Counted from the stretch's first letter, positions 34,005 through 44,677 are shown. The stretch is 64,000 nucleotides of DNA from Paenibacillus sp. BSR1-1 (GCF_030403775.1 NZ_JAQMWQ010000024.1:1-64000); one strand, 5' to 3'. The notes: generated by a model not told the origin, from the letters alone. Translations and numbers: made by a program.

Positions 34005-37000
34005 TTATCTCAAAACATTAAAATACCTAGCTTCTGGATGTGCAAACACCATGGCTGAAACAGAAGCCTCAGGTTCCATCATGCAGCCTTCAGTCAATTC
34101 AATACCGATTTCTTCAGGTTTAATTAACTTAAATAATTTTTTCTGATCTTCTAAATCAGGACAGGCCGGATAACCGAACGAGAATCGCTGACCTTGATAT
34201 TTTGCGGTGAACCGGTCTTGCATTGTAAAGTTTAGTGGATCAGGGAAGCCCCAACGGTCTCGCATTTGTCTGTGAATTAATTCGGCAAAACCCTCTGCGG
34301 TTTCTAACGCCAATGACTGAAGGGCATGACTTTCAAGGAAACGTCCTGCAGCCTTGAATTCATCGGCTTTTTCCCGAATACCTCTGCCAGCTGTAACCGT
34401 GAAGAAACCAACATAATCCTTAACTCCACTATCAACAGATTTAATAAAATCCGCCAAACATAAATGAGGCTCTGACTCTTGTCTAGGGAAATCAAATGTT
34501 TCGATGATTTCCTCTGGATTTTCTGGATTATAAATATTTACCTTATTCCCGTCTGATTGTGCTGGGAAAAACTGATAAAGAGCCTGAGGTGTAATCCAAT
34601 TGTTTGCACTTGCATCAGCAAGCAATTGATCAACCACTTCTTTTACTTTTAAAGCTTTTTCATCTTTTTCAGCGACTAATTTGGCAATTTTGCCTTTAAC
34701 TCCAAGGTGATGTCCAATAAGCATTTGCATATTAATATAAGGCTCAATATGTGATAAAGAATAAGACCTTAAAATATGTCTTTTAGTATCCATTGGAGTA
34801 TAAACGGGAACCGTTGTAGATACAGATGGTTTTGGTTTTACGGCAACAGATACCCCAGACCGGATTGGAATTTCTCTTGGAATCTCGGCTGCTGCCAGTT
34901 TTTCATGTTTTTCAGCTAGCAGTTTTTGATGTTCTTCAGGTGATTGCAGCTGATTAGCAAGTGACAATCCGGTCATGGCATCTTTAGCATAAAGGACTAG
35001 TCCATCGTACTCTTTAGCAATTTTTGTATCTGTAAACTTACGGGAAAGTGCAGCACCGCCAACTAGAATAGGCATGGAAAGTCCTGCTTCCTTCATGTCT
35101 TGTGCTGTTAACACCATTTGCTGCGCCGATTTTACTAGCAAACCAGAAAGTCCAACCATATCTGGCTTTTCATTTTTGATAGCTTGAACCAATTCAGTCG
35201 GAGTCACTTTAATTCCTAAGTCAACGACATTGTAGCCATTATTGCTCAGAATGATATCAACAAGGTTTTTTCCGATATCGTGTACATCGCCTTTAACCGT
35301 TGCTAAAATGACTTTTCCTTTTGAGGCGGAAACATCGCCTTTTTCCATATGTGGCTCTAGATGGGCTACAGATGCTTTCATAACTTCTGCACTTTGTAAA
35401 ACCTCAGCAACAATTAATTGGTTATCATTGAATAGACGGCCAACTTCTTTCATCCCATCCATTAACGGCCCATTAATTATATCAAGAGGGGCAGGGTAGT
35501 TTTTAAGGGCTAAATCCAAATCTGGAAGTAAGCCTTCTTTTGTACCCTCCACGACATAATAAGCGAGGCGCTCCTCTAAAGTCATATTAGGAACGGTATT
35601 TTTAGCTTCTTTTTTCTTTCCACGATAAAACTCTGTAAAAGTTGCTAATGTTTCATCCGTAGTATTGAATAGAAGGTCATCCGCTAAAGCTACTTCCTCT
35701 TTTGAAATCGAAGCAAACCTCTCGAGCTTCTCTGTGTTTACAATCGCATAATCAAGTCCAGCCTGAGTGCAATGGTAGAGGAAGACAGAGTTTAAGATTT
35801 CCCTTCCCACAGGAGGTAGACCGAAGGAAACGTTACTTATCCCAAGAATTGTTTGAACCTCTGGAAGATGCTCCTTGATTAACTTGATTCCGTAAACAGT
35901 GGCCTTAGCAGAACCGATATATTGCTCATCTCCCGTACCAACTGGAAAAACAAGTGGATCAAAAATTAAATCCTGGGATTTAAGTCCGTATTTGTTCACC
36001 AAAAGGTCATGGGAACGTTTGGCAATCTCAAGCTTTCGTTCTGCTGTAACTCCCATGCCTTTCTCATCAATGGTGCCTACGACGACTGCTGCGCCATATT
36101 TGTGTATTAAGGGTACAACCGCTTCAAAACGCTCTTCTCCGTCCTCAAGATTAATCGAATTAATAATTGCTTTACCCTGAGAATATTTAAGCGCCTTTTC
36201 AATAACCTTTTCATCAGTAGAATCTATAACTAGAGGAACCTTAACCTTCTTTACAACCTCTTTAATGAAATTTTCCATATCAACGATTTCGTCACGGTCT
36301 GGGTCAGCAAGGCAAATATCAATAACATGCGCTCCACCCTTAACCTGAGCACGGGCAATTTCAGAAGCCTCTTCAAATTTTCCTTCGGTAATTAATCGCT
36401 TAAATTTACGAGAGCCAATAACGTTTGTTCTTTCACCAACCATGATAGGTCTTAATGTAGGGTCATCATAAACAAAAGGTTCAATACCAGAAACCATGTG
36501 GACAGTAGACTGTTTTGTTTCTCTCGGTTTAAAGTTTTTCATGGCGTCAGATATTGCTTTAATATGTTCTGGAGTAGTTCCACAACATCCACCAACAATA
36601 TTCAGCCAGCCATGAGCAGCAAAATCAGAAAGTTTCTTTGCAAGAATTTCCGGTGTTTCATGGTAATGCCCTTCTTCATCAGGTAAGCCCGCATTTGGGT
36701 AACAACTTACCGCAGTTGTTGAAAGCTCGGAGAGAGAACGAATATGATCCTGCATAAACTCTGGTCCTGTAGCACAGTTAAGCCCAACAGCAACAGGATT
36801 CATATGCTCCACCGAAATATAAAATGCCTCAATCGCTTGCCCCGCAAGAGTTGTGCCCATTGGTTCAATGGTTCCTGAAATCACAATAGGAAGTGTTGTA
36901 CCAGTTTTTGAAAAAGCACTTTGGATACCTGCGAAACCAGCTTTTACATTCAACATATCTTGGCTTGTTTCAAGCAATAGAAGGTCCACACCGCCGTCAA

Positions 37001-37454
37001 TTAACCCAAGCGCTTGTTCTTCGTAGCTCGCCGCTAATTCATCAAACGTTGTCCCACCAGTAACACTCAGCGTTTTGGTCGTCGGGCCCATGGAACCAGC
37101 CACAAAACGAGGCCAATTTTCGGAATAAACTTTTTGTACCTCACCAATAGCAATCATCGCGGCAATTTTATTGATCTCATAGGCCTTATAGCCGAGTCCA
37201 TACTCATCAAGGACAATGCTTGTGGCACCAAAGGTATTTGTTTCGATGATATCGGCTCCAGCTTCAAGATATTCCCGATGGATGTTGGCAATAACAGAAG
37301 GGGCGGTCAGATTCAGGTTTTCATTACATCCTTCAAATTCCTCGCCGCCAAAATCATCAGCGGTAAGGTTGGCACGTTGGAGCATTGTTCCCATAGCTCC
37401 GTCCATAACGAGGATTCTCTTCTTTAGTTGATCATTAAATGATGTTTTCGGCAA
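34005..37454 (-). CDS. metH: Cobalamin-dependent methionine synthase
   Basis: 1149 residues, full length, with four modules. The homocysteine-binding barrel (about 1-310) has the zinc cysteines in VGLNC and GGCCGTT. The pterin-binding domain (about 330-610) has NVIGSRKF. The B12 module has [10 protein letters not shown] (His ligand near residue 750). The C-terminal SAM-dependent activation domain spans about 890-1149. It transfers the methyl of 5-methyltetrahydrofolate to homocysteine. The start is TTG 37454 with GGAGGAG five bases upstream, overlapping the end of the yitJ-like gene by 20 bases. Fourth gene of the SAM-riboswitch operon; many Bacilli have only MetE here. Confidence 0.97.
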   Translation of the reverse strand: MPKTSFNDQLKKRILVMDGAMGTMLQRANLTADDFGGEEFEGCNENLNLTAPSVIANIHREYLEAGADIIETNTFGATSIVLDEYGLGYKAYEINKIAAMIAIGEVQKVYSENWPRFVAGSMGPTTKTLSVTGGTTFDELAASYEEQALGLIDGGVDLLLLETSQDMLNVKAGFAGIQSAFSKTGTTLPIVISGTIEPMGTTLAGQAIEAFYISVEHMNPVAVGLNCATGPEFMQDHIRSLSELSTTAVSCYPNAGLPDEEGHYHETPEILAKKLSDFAAHGWLNIVGGCCGTTPEHIKAISDAMKNFKPRETKQSTVHMVSGIEPFVYDDPTLRPIMVGERTNVIGSRKFKRLITEGKFEEASEIARAQVKGGAHVIDICLADPDRDEIVDMENFIKEVVKKVKVPLVIDSTDEKVIEKALKYSQGKAIINSINLEDGEERFEAVVPLIHKYGAAVVVGTIDEKGMGVTAERKLEIAKRSHDLLVNKYGLKSQDLIFDPLVFPVGTGDEQYIGSAKATVYGIKLIKEHLPEVQTILGISNVSFGLPPVGREILNSVFLYHCTQAGLDYAIVNTEKLERFASISKEEVALADDLLFNTTDETLATFTEFYRGKKKEAKNTVPNMTLEERLAYYVVEGTKEGLLPDLDLALKNYPAPLDIINGPLMDGMKEVGRLFNDNQLIVAEVLQSAEVMKASVAHLEPHMEKGDVSASKGKVILATVKGDVHDIGKNLVDIILSNNGYNVVDLGIKVTPTELVQAIKNEKPDMVGLSGLLVKSAQQMVLTAQDMKEAGLSMPILVGGAALSRKFTDTKIAKEYDGLVLYAKDAMTGLSLANQLQSPEEHQKLLAEKHEKLAAAEIPREIPIRSGVSVAVKPKPSVSTTVPVYTPMDTKRHILRSYSLSHIEPYINMQMLIGHHLGVKGKIAKLVAEKDEKALKVKEVVDQLLADASANNWITPQALYQFFPAQSDGNKVNIYNPENPEEIIETFDFPRQESEPHLCLADFIKSVDSGVKDYVGFFTVTAGRGIREKADEFKAAGRFLESHALQSLALETAEGFAELIHRQMRDRWGFPDPLNFTMQDRFTAKYQGQRFSFGYPACPDLEDQKKLFKLIKPEEIGIELTEGCMMEPEASVSAMVFAHPEARYFNVLR

Positions 37455-39294
37455 TGTTGCTCCTCCTCACTTCACTTGCCCGCTGATTGGCATATTGAGC
37501 AAGCTCAGCGGTTAATTCATACCGTAAAAACGGTGTGATTAAATAAATCCCGTTGAATAAATCTAAGGCAGCATCAATTAAGGACTTTGTGATGTCAATT
37601 CCCAGGCGGGTTGCTGCAAGCGGATTATCGTTCAACTTGGCCATCTGTTCACGAATGGAATCAGCAATTTTGATCCCCGGCACTTCATTATGAAGGAACT
37701 CTGCATTCTTGCTGCCTGTCAGCGGCATAAGGCCAATGTAGATAGGTGCATCCAAATGCTTCGTATTTTCATAGACTTCAAGTAACTTTTCTTCTGAAAA
37801 AACGGGCTGAGAAATAAAGTAATCGGCTCCGAATTCAATCTTTTTCTCCAATCTCTTAACAGCTTTTTCAAGCGAGCGGACATTAGGATTAAAGGCTCCA
37901 GCAATGCTAAAAGCCGTTTTTTGCCCCAGGTCCTTCCCGGAATAAGACAAGCCTTCGTTCATTTGCTTAATCATTTTGATTAGCTCAAATGAAGACACAT
38001 CGTAAACGGATGATGCCCCCGGAAAATCTCCTACTCTTGCGGGGTCGCCTGTAATGGCTAAAACATCATGCATACCAAGCGTATGAAGGCCCATTAAATG
38101 GGATTGCAAGCCGATAATATTTCGATCGCGGCAGGCGATGTGGATGAGCGGCCGCATTCCTAATTGTTCCTTCACTAGATATCCCAATGATTCATTGGAA
38201 ATACGAACTGTAGCAAGGGAATTATCCGCTAGAGTGATAGAGTCAATGCCTGCTTCTTTCAACGCTTTAGCCCCTTCGAAAAACTTTGAGGTATCCAGCT
38301 TTCGAGGCGGGTCTAATTCTACGATAACAGATGTTCTCTCTTTCACAATTTCCTGAAGGGGGGTATGCTCCCTTACAGGTGGTTCGATAATGATTTTCTT
38401 TGGTTTTAATTGTACTACTTTTTCAGTTACCGGAACACTATTCTTTAATTCCTCAGCAAAGGCCCTAATGTGTTCAGGCGTTGTACCGCAGCAGCCGCCA
38501 AGCAACCGCACTCCTTGTGTACGGAACGCTTTAGCAGAACTTCGGAAATAATTCCCATCGCCCTCATTATAATGGAACTTTCCGTCCGTATAGGCAGGAA
38601 GACTGGCATTTGGATAAGCGGAAAGAAAGGCATGTTCAGGCAATTCAACCTGTTCCAAAGCTAATAACATGTGATGCGGACCTAGCCGGCAATTAAGACC
38701 GACAATATCCGCTCCAAGAGCTTCGAGTCTTTTTAAAGCGTCATTGATAGGAGTCCGATCCTGTAAAATTCCAGGCTCTTGATGGGATACCTGCGCAATA
38801 ATCGGCAGCTTTGTTTCCTTCCTGGCTATGGTTAGAACCGTTTCAAGTTCTTCAAGATCGTAAAAGGTTTCAAGCAATAATCCATCCACACCCTCAAGAA
38901 GGAGGCAATATAATTGCTCGCGAAAGCTGCGCTTTAATTCTTCTAATGTAATGGAATCTGGCTTAACACCTCGATTTCCACCAATTGTTCCAAGGACGTA
39001 AGTACTATTTTGGGCTGCTGCTTTTTTGGCAATAGAGACTGCTGCACTGTTAATTTCCTTAACAGAATCCTCTAAACCATACCTTTGCAGCTTTAAATAG
39101 TTTGCAGCATACGTATTGGTTTGAATCACGTCCGCACCAGCATTAATATAGGCTTTGTGAATTTTTTGAATATGATCTGGCTGAGAAAGATTCAATTCCT
39201 CTAAACAACTATCCTTACCGAACGAATACAATAAAGTACCCATGGCCCCGTCAGCTATTAAGATTTGATTTTTTAATTTTTCTAAAAAGCTCAT
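37435..39294 (-). CDS. yitJ: Bifunctional homocysteine S-methyltransferase / methylenetetrahydrofolate reductase
   Basis: 619 residues. The N-terminal homocysteine methyltransferase domain (about 1-290) shows [13 protein letters not shown]-like start, NCRLGP and [13 protein letters not shown]. The C-terminal MetF-type FAD barrel (about 320-610) shows [14 protein letters not shown] and FISQPVF. It makes 5-methyltetrahydrofolate for the adjacent MetH and has its own methyltransferase half, as B. subtilis YitJ. Start ATG 39294, eight bases after AAGGAG; an ATG six bases upstream is too close to the site. Nine or so bases follow the metC stop. Confidence 0.94.
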   Translation of the reverse strand: MSFLEKLKNQILIADGAMGTLLYSFGKDSCLEELNLSQPDHIQKIHKAYINAGADVIQTNTYAANYLKLQRYGLEDSVKEINSAAVSIAKKAAAQNSTYVLGTIGGNRGVKPDSITLEELKRSFREQLYCLLLEGVDGLLLETFYDLEELETVLTIARKETKLPIIAQVSHQEPGILQDRTPINDALKRLEALGADIVGLNCRLGPHHMLLALEQVELPEHAFLSAYPNASLPAYTDGKFHYNEGDGNYFRSSAKAFRTQGVRLLGGCCGTTPEHIRAFAEELKNSVPVTEKVVQLKPKKIIIEPPVREHTPLQEIVKERTSVIVELDPPRKLDTSKFFEGAKALKEAGIDSITLADNSLATVRISNESLGYLVKEQLGMRPLIHIACRDRNIIGLQSHLMGLHTLGMHDVLAITGDPARVGDFPGASSVYDVSSFELIKMIKQMNEGLSYSGKDLGQKTAFSIAGAFNPNVRSLEKAVKRLEKKIEFGADYFISQPVFSEEKLLEVYENTKHLDAPIYIGLMPLTGSKNAEFLHNEVPGIKIADSIREQMAKLNDNPLAATRLGIDITKSLIDAALDLFNGIYLITPFLRYELTAELAQYANQRASEVRRSNIAENII

Positions 39295-39309
39295 ATACAT
39301 TTCTCCTTG

Positions 39310-40485
39310 TTAATAAACCAAATCATTTTGGTACTGCTTCGCTAGGGCCTGAGAAAAATCCTTTATTATGTCGTCAGCGTTTTCTAATCCTACTGATAGC
39401 CGAAGCAAACTATTTTTGATTCCTCGTTTTTCTCTTTCTTCCTGTGGCATGGCCGCATGGGACATTTTAGCCGGATATGATAAAATCGATTCCACTGCAC
39501 CAAGGCTTACTGCAAAGACAGGGATTTTTACGTTTGATACAAAGGAACGAACTGCATCTTCATCAGCCAGCTCAAACGATAAAACAGCGCCTGCACCTTC
39601 AGCCTGTGCTTTCTGCAATGCAAATTCAGGATGGTCTTCTAATCCAGGATAATAAACCTTTTTAACAAGCGGATTCGCCTGTAAAAATTGAGCAATCTTT
39701 AAGGTGGATTTTTGTGAGTGTTCCAGCCGGACATGAAGCGTCTTTAGTCCTCTAAGCACTAACCAGGCATCTTGAACACCAAGAATTGCGCCAAAGGAAT
39801 TTTGTAAAAAATAAAGTCTTTTTGCCAAATTTTCATCCTTTACAACAGCAAGGCCAGCGACTACATCACTATGGCCTGAAAGAAACTTGGTGGCGCTATG
39901 AAGGACAACATCGGCACCAAGTTCTAGAGGCTTTTGTAATGCTGGTGTAAGAAAGGTATTATCGACAAAGGTTAACGCATTATTTTTCTTTGCTAGTTCA
40001 CTAATTGCCTGAATATCCGTTACCTTCAATAAAGGATTTGAAGGAGTTTCCACGTAAAAAGCTTTAGTGTTCGGCTTAATTGCCTGATTAACTTGATCTA
40101 AATCAGTCATATCAACAAAAGTATGTTCAATTCCAAAACGGGTTAGGACCTCAGTAACCATTCGGAATGTACCACCGTATACATCTTCCGTAATCACAAC
40201 GTGGTCTCCAGATGATAACAAAAGGAAAGCCGTGGAGATGGCAGCCATTCCAGAGGAGAAGGCAAATCCTTTGACTCCACCTTCTAGTTCGGCAATCACA
40301 TCCTCAAGCGCTTCACGTGTTGGATTTAAACTGCGGGCATAATCATATTTTCCGAAACTATCGATATCAAATTGATGAAAGGTTGAAGCATGCTGAATAG
40401 GCACGCTTACCGCCCCTGTTACAGGATCCACTTTATGCCGGTTATGAAGAAGCTTCGTCTCAAAACAATATTCTTCTGTTTCCAT
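39310..40485 (-). CDS. metC: Cystathionine beta-lyase
   Basis: 391 residues, PLP-dependent Cys/Met metabolism family. It shows the SSGMAAIS motif, YVETPSNPLL, VDNTFLTP and the PLP lysine in HSATKFLSGHSDV. Its place after metI and its likeness to B. subtilis YjcJ (MetC) favour beta-lyase, which cleaves cystathionine to homocysteine; a gamma-lyase reading is possible since the families overlap. The ATG overlaps the metI stop (TAATG), with GGAGTG upstream. Confidence 0.9.
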   Translation of the reverse strand: METEEYCFETKLLHNRHKVDPVTGAVSVPIQHASTFHQFDIDSFGKYDYARSLNPTREALEDVIAELEGGVKGFAFSSGMAAISTAFLLLSSGDHVVITEDVYGGTFRMVTEVLTRFGIEHTFVDMTDLDQVNQAIKPNTKAFYVETPSNPLLKVTDIQAISELAKKNNALTFVDNTFLTPALQKPLELGADVVLHSATKFLSGHSDVVAGLAVVKDENLAKRLYFLQNSFGAILGVQDAWLVLRGLKTLHVRLEHSQKSTLKIAQFLQANPLVKKVYYPGLEDHPEFALQKAQAEGAGAVLSFELADEDAVRSFVSNVKIPVFAVSLGAVESILSYPAKMSHAAMPQEEREKRGIKNSLLRLSVGLENADDIIKDFSQALAKQYQNDLVY

Positions 40486-41597
40486 TACACAATCACTCCT
40501 TCGCTCACTTTGGCTAATGCCTGTTTCAGGTCAAAAATGATATCCTCTGCATCTTCAATTCCAACAGAGAAACGCAATAAACGATTACATACACCGGACT
40601 GAATTCGGATTTCTTCTGGAATATCGGCATGAGTCTGCGTTGCTGGATAGGTAATAAAGCTTTCGGTGCCGCCTAAGCTTTCAGCAAAACTAATCAGCTT
40701 TAAATTTTGTAAAAATGGATTAACCCACGATTCGTCTTTTACTCGGAAGGAAACCATTCCTCCACGTCCTGGATAAAGCACATCTGTTACACCTTCGTGC
40801 GTGGAAAGATATTCAACTACAGCCTTTGCATTCTTCTGATGCTGCTTCATCCGAAGCGATAAAGTCTTCATTCCGCGCATTAATAACCAGGAATCAAATG
40901 GACTTAAGACAGCACCCGCGCCATTATGATGAAAGGCCAAGGCTTCACAAAGTTCTTTGCCTTTTGCAACAACAAGCCCGGCAAGAACATCATTGTGTCC
41001 GCCTAAATATTTCGTTGCACTGTGGATCACGATATCCGCACCCAGTGTAATCGGCTGCTGCAATAGAGGAGTATAGAAGGTATTGTCAACAATCAGTAGA
41101 ATCCCGTGCTTTTTGGCAATCTTGGATACCTCAGCAATATCAGATTCCTGCATAAGCGGATTGGTTGGAGTTTCAAGAAAAATAGCCTTTGTTTGCGGAG
41201 AAATTTTCTTTTCGATCTCTTCCGGACAACACGTATTTACATATTGACTTTTCAAGCCCCACTTTTTATATCCTTGTTCTAATAGACGGTAGGTTCCACC
41301 ATATAAATCCTCGCTTACAAGCCATTCATCACCAGATTCAAATAAAGCAAGAATCGTTAAAATGGCTGCCATGCCTGAACTGCAGGCAAAACCTTGATCA
41401 CCGCCTTCTAAATCCGCGATGGTTTTTTCAAGAAGCTGGCGTGTTGGATTTCCGGTTCTAATATAATCAAACCCAGTTGATTGCCCAATCCCCTCGTGGC
41501 GGAAGGCTGTTGAAAAATAAACAGGCGGGTTAACGGTTCCAGTTGCAGTCTCACTTCGATTTCCAATTTGGGCTAATTTCGTATCAATTTTGTACAT
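40485..41597 (-). CDS. metI: Cystathionine gamma-synthase / O-acetylhomoserine thiolyase
   Basis: 370 residues, PLP enzyme with CSSGMAAILT, FLETPTNPLM, VDNTFYTPLLQ and the PLP lysine in HSATKYLGGHNDV. It corresponds to B. subtilis MetI (YjcI), joining O-acetylhomoserine with cysteine or sulfide. Start ATG 41597, eight bases after AAGGAG; upstream ATGs read by extension lack a site. First gene of the operon and directly under the SAM riboswitch terminator. Confidence 0.93.
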   Translation of the reverse strand: MYKIDTKLAQIGNRSETATGTVNPPVYFSTAFRHEGIGQSTGFDYIRTGNPTRQLLEKTIADLEGGDQGFACSSGMAAILTILALFESGDEWLVSEDLYGGTYRLLEQGYKKWGLKSQYVNTCCPEEIEKKISPQTKAIFLETPTNPLMQESDIAEVSKIAKKHGILLIVDNTFYTPLLQQPITLGADIVIHSATKYLGGHNDVLAGLVVAKGKELCEALAFHHNGAGAVLSPFDSWLLMRGMKTLSLRMKQHQKNAKAVVEYLSTHEGVTDVLYPGRGGMVSFRVKDESWVNPFLQNLKLISFAESLGGTESFITYPATQTHADIPEEIRIQSGVCNRLLRFSVGIEDAEDIIFDLKQALAKVSEGVIV

Positions 41598-41619
41598 AAT
41601 GCACACTCCTTGTTTATAT

Positions 41620-41656
41620 AAATAAAAAAAGTCTTCTTATAAGAAGAAGACTTTTG
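41620..41656 (-). terminator. Riboswitch-controlled terminator
   Basis: AAAAGTCTTCTT (41627-41638) with AAGAAGACTTTT (41644-41655) forms the hairpin, followed on the minus strand by a U run. It is the expression platform of the adjacent SAM aptamer; the AAGAAG repeats allow alternative pairing with the aptamer 3' side. Confidence 0.88.
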
Positions 41657-41678
41657 CAAACGGCCACATTGTCATTCT

Positions 41679-41793
41679 TCTTATCTCGCAAATTAAACAA
41701 TAATTTGCAGGACTTAGCACCTTTTCAATGAAAAAATACATTGAAGGTTGCTGAGGTGTCTTCGGGCCATTCCCTCAACCTCTCTTGATAAGA
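41679..41793 (-). ncRNA. SAM-I (S-box) riboswitch aptamer
   Basis: On the minus strand it starts with CTTATCAAGAGAGGTTGAGG, continues with GAATGGCCCGAAGAC, ACCTCAGCAACC, AAGGTGCTAAGTCC and TGCAAA, and closes P1 with GAGATAAG. These are the invariant S-box blocks, including the kink-turn and the pseudoknot loop. P1 is formed by GATAAG (41787-41792) and CTTATC (41680-41685). High SAM would favour the terminator at 41620 and shut off metI-metC-yitJ-metH. Confidence 0.96.
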
Positions 41794-41818
41794 AAACAAA
41801 TATTTAGATTATTAATAA

Positions 41819-41847
41819 AATTTACTACAATAACGATGAAGTGTCAA
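41819..41847 (-). promoter_or_regulatory. Sigma-A promoter of the methionine operon
   Basis: TTGACA (41847-41842) and TAAATT (41824-41819) separated by 17 bases, about 27 bases before the aptamer begins. Confidence 0.7.
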
Positions 41848-41882
41848 TTGGTTTTTTAACCATTTAAATGATTAAAGGGCTT

Positions 41883-42236
41883 TCATTTATTTTTTTCCCA
41901 GTTTTTAAATTTAATAAAGTTCATATATTCCTTAAAATCATCCTTATTCATACCATCTTTAATGGCCTTTTCGATAATTAATTGCCACTCCTCGTCTAAT
42001 AGTTCCTTCCCATTTGGACTCGGAGCATTAGCAGACTGTTCCACTCCATTTAGTAAAAACTCCAAGGAAACATCTAAAGGCCTTGCTAACTTCATTAAAA
42101 AATGGATAGAGGGGTTTTTATTAAGATTACGCTCAATATAGCTTAAATAAGACTTAGAGACATTTGCTAACTCTGCCAGCTCTGTAATCGAAAATCTTTT
42201 TTCTTCTCTTAATTTCTTTATACGCTCTCCAATCAT
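41883..42236 (-). CDS. SinR-like transcription regulator
   Basis: 117 residues. An XRE helix-turn-helix (residues 1-62: ERIKKLREEKRFSITELAE and SKSYLSYIERNLNKNPSIHF) is followed by a linker and a C-terminal SinR/SinI-type dimerisation helix pair (LDEEWQLIIEKAIKDGMNK then FKEYMNFIKF). Both halves match B. subtilis SinR closely in layout. ATG after GAGGAG. It is divergent from the exopolysaccharide operon, whose B. subtilis counterpart is the main SinR target. No sinI-like antirepressor ORF is visible nearby. In B. subtilis sinR is not next to eps, so this placement is notable. Confidence 0.88.
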   Translation of the reverse strand: MIGERIKKLREEKRFSITELAELANVSKSYLSYIERNLNKNPSIHFLMKLARPLDVSLEFLLNGVEQSANAPSPNGKELLDEEWQLIIEKAIKDGMNKDDFKEYMNFIKFKNWEKNK

Positions 42237-42370
42237 AAGTTTCTCCTCATTACCATATTTATTTTATATGTAGTAAAAATGTTATAAAACTAGCAAGTTA
42301 ACATGTTCGCTCAAACGAAAAATATTATTCAATTAATTATTCTTTTTTAAAAATAGTATACAACATAACT

Positions 42371-42389
42371 TGTTCTATTTGAAGAACAG
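42371..42389. promoter_or_regulatory. Inverted GTTCT pair, candidate SinR-type operator
   Basis: GTTCT (42372-42376) and AGAAC (42383-42387) form an inverted repeat with a six-base gap. SinR recognises GTTCTYT-like sites in one or two orientations. Further single GTTCT motifs occur at 42494 and 42570. Confidence 0.5.
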
Positions 42390-42465
42390 ATTAACAAAAA
42401 AATGTAAAAAGTAATGATAATGCTGTTTTCAGTGGGGGATTAAGAGGATTTTAACTTTTTTTGAT

Positions 42466-42500
42466 TTGCTTTTTAAAAAAAAGAGACTATAATGTTCTTA
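42466..42500 (+). promoter_or_regulatory. Sigma-A promoter of the exopolysaccharide operon
   Basis: TTGCTT (42466-42471), a 16-base spacer and a perfect TATAAT (42488-42493). A GTTCTTA motif (42494-42500) directly abuts the -10 at the expected transcription start, an apt place for SinR repression. The resulting leader is about 310 bases long. Confidence 0.65.
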
Positions 42501-42599
42501 ATACAGAATGATTTTATGGTTGGAGGCAAAAAAATAACAGGTGAAAGTAAAAATTTTTTTATTCATTTTGTTCTATATTACAAACAAGTGATTCTATTA

Positions 42600-42728
42600 A
42601 TAATAGGTGATGTCTTCTTACCATTATCAATGAAGGCACTCGGTCATGCTGTGGGTTGCAAAATACCTTAAACGCCAGTCGTTGAGAGTGTGATGTGAGG
42701 CGGGGTTAGATGCCCCATATGAATTAAG
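42600..42728 (+). ncRNA. Structured leader RNA, probable epsC/EAR antitermination element
   Basis: About 130 non-coding bases of higher GC with several short helices (for instance CACTC near 42636 with GAGTG near 42685, and GGGG with CCCC around TTAGAT at 42702-42715), directly followed by a strong terminator-like hairpin and then an epsC-type gene. In B. subtilis the EAR (epsC) RNA motif lies just before epsC and lets RNA polymerase read through terminators in the eps operon. The match is by position, size and context; I did not run a covariance model. Confidence 0.65.
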
Positions 42729-42780
42729 GCTTTTGATTATTCGGGCTTCAAGAAGGCGGATAATCAAAAGCTTTAATTTT
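42729..42780 (+). terminator. Leader hairpin ahead of the epsC-like gene
   Basis: GCTTTTGATTAT (42729-42740) pairs with ATAATCAAAAGC (42760-42771) around an imperfect GC-rich inner stem, then TTTAATTTT. It would stop transcripts unless the preceding RNA element prevents it. Confidence 0.75.
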
Positions 42781-42807
42781 AAAAAATGTATGTAAAGGGG
42801 AGAGAGT

Positions 42808-44634
42808 ATGACATATAGACAAAGATTGTCGCTGTTTTTTATAGTGGATTCAAGTATTGTTTTAACTGCGATTTATTTTAGTAGATTCCTAGTCAATGCC
42901 ACTTTTAATGTCATTACAGCTCCAATGATTCTCACTTCTTTAACCATCTTGATTTGCCATCATATATTTTCAACTTACTTAAAACTCTATAAAAAAGCCT
43001 GGGAATATGCTAGTACAGGAGAATTACTGATTATCTTTAAAATCGTCACTTATACGATAATTATGGCAGCTCTTATCCAGAAAATATTTATTCATGAAAT
43101 AAACTTTAGGCTTTTAGTAGTCACCTGGGCCCTTCATATATTAATACTTGGCGGGTCGCGGTTCTTTTGGAGAATTTACAGAGATACTTTTATTTACCAA
43201 AACCGGAATAAAAAACGAACATTAATTGTAGGTGCGGGATCTGCAGGAACGATGATTGCCAGGCAGCTTTTAAAAAATCATGGGCAGGACCTACGTCCCG
43301 TTGGCTTTATTGATGATGACCCTTTTAAGCAAAAGCTTGATATTTTTGGTATACCTGTTGTGGGCGGTGTCAATTCCATTGTATGGGCCGTTCAAAGCCT
43401 CCAAGTTGAAAATATTATTATCGCCATTCCATCATTATGCAGAAAAGACTTGAATCCCATTTTTCAGGAATGTGCCAAAACTTCTGCCAAAACTCAAATC
43501 CTCCCCAAATTGGAGGATTTAGTGACTGGAAAGGTTTCGGTAAGTCAGTTCCGAGATGTCCAAGTAGAAGACCTATTAGGAAGGGATCCTATTGATCTTG
43601 ATATGGAAACGATTTCAAAATATCTCACAGATAAAGCCGTGCTGGTGACAGGCGCAGGCGGATCAATTGGGTCGGAAATTTGTCGGCAGCTTTCCCAGTT
43701 CAATCCGAAAAAGTTAATCCTTTTAGGACATGGTGAAAATAGTATTTATTCAATCGAAATGGAATTAAAAGAACGCTTTAAAGGATCATCAATTGAATTT
43801 ATACCGGAAATTGCAGATATTCAGGATTTAGGAAAAATCGAATCCATCATGCGCAAACATCTTCCAGATGTCGTCTATCATGCCGCAGCACATAAGCATG
43901 TACCTCTAATGGAAAACAATCCTGATGAGGCCGTTAAAAACAATGTAATCGGGACGATGAATGTAGCTAATGCTGCCGGTTGGCTTGGTGTTAAAACTTT
44001 TGTTATGGTGTCGACAGACAAAGCCGTAAACCCTACTAGTGTAATGGGTTCAACGAAAAGACTGGCAGAAATGATCGTTCAGTCTATGGATACAGTGAGC
44101 CAGACTAAATTTGTAGCAGTTCGGTTTGGCAATGTTTTGGGGAGCAGAGGCAGCGTTATCCCATTATTTGAGAGGCAAATAAAGCAAGGGGGGCCTGTTA
44201 CCGTCACACACCCTGATATGGTCCGTTATTTTATGACTATTCCTGAAGCATCAAGGCTTGTGATTCAAGCTGGTGGGCTCGCCAAGGGCGGGGAAATATT
44301 TGTATTAGATATGGGTGACCCAGTGAAGATAGTTGACCTTGCTAAAAATTTAATCCAGCTTTCCGGAAATTCACTTGAAGAAATTGGTATTCAATTCACA
44401 GGGATAAGACCGGGGGAGAAGCTTTTTGAAGAGCTGTTAAAAGAAAATGAAATTCACGAAAAGCAAATCTACCCAAAAATCTATATTGGTAAATCAGCTG
44501 AGTTATATATTGAAGAAATTAATCAATTGATAGCTAATTTTGAAAGTATGGAAAAAGAGGAACTAAGAGAGATCCTTTTACAGCTTGCAAACTACAAGAT
44601 GACTTCAAAGCCATACATGCCCATTTCGATATAG
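42808..44634 (+). CDS. epsC: NDP-sugar 4,6-dehydratase, EpsC/PglF/CapD type
   Basis: 608 residues. Four N-terminal membrane helices (about 10-115), a CoA-binding-like Rossmann domain (LIVGAGSAGTMIARQ near 138) and an extended SDR domain (VLVTGAGGSIGSEI near 277). The active site has the Met-for-Tyr form MGSTK (Met413-Lys417) typical of UDP-GlcNAc 4,6-dehydratases such as PglF. The product would be UDP-4-keto-6-deoxy-GlcNAc, which the next gene's aminotransferase can convert to a 4-amino sugar. ATG after AGGGGAGAGAG. First gene of the eps operon, as dehydratase and leader RNA lie together. Confidence 0.93.
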   Translation: MTYRQRLSLFFIVDSSIVLTAIYFSRFLVNATFNVITAPMILTSLTILICHHIFSTYLKLYKKAWEYASTGELLIIFKIVTYTIIMAALIQKIFIHEINFRLLVVTWALHILILGGSRFFWRIYRDTFIYQNRNKKRTLIVGAGSAGTMIARQLLKNHGQDLRPVGFIDDDPFKQKLDIFGIPVVGGVNSIVWAVQSLQVENIIIAIPSLCRKDLNPIFQECAKTSAKTQILPKLEDLVTGKVSVSQFRDVQVEDLLGRDPIDLDMETISKYLTDKAVLVTGAGGSIGSEICRQLSQFNPKKLILLGHGENSIYSIEMELKERFKGSSIEFIPEIADIQDLGKIESIMRKHLPDVVYHAAAHKHVPLMENNPDEAVKNNVIGTMNVANAAGWLGVKTFVMVSTDKAVNPTSVMGSTKRLAEMIVQSMDTVSQTKFVAVRFGNVLGSRGSVIPLFERQIKQGGPVTVTHPDMVRYFMTIPEASRLVIQAGGLAKGGEIFVLDMGDPVKIVDLAKNLIQLSGNSLEEIGIQFTGIRPGEKLFEELLKENEIHEKQIYPKIYIGKSAELYIEEINQLIANFESMEKEELREILLQLANYKMTSKPYMPISI

Positions 44635-44677
44635 GAAAGCGCTGTTAAATTAAAGGAATTGATTGGAGGTGCTGCAG

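Noticed and set aside
37366-37390. TGGCAC inside metH as sigma-54 promoter
   Set aside because: No TTGCA at five-base spacing and position inside a coding region.
41600-41820. T-box leader instead of S-box
   Set aside because: No T-box sequence or specifier loop; S-box conserved blocks are complete.
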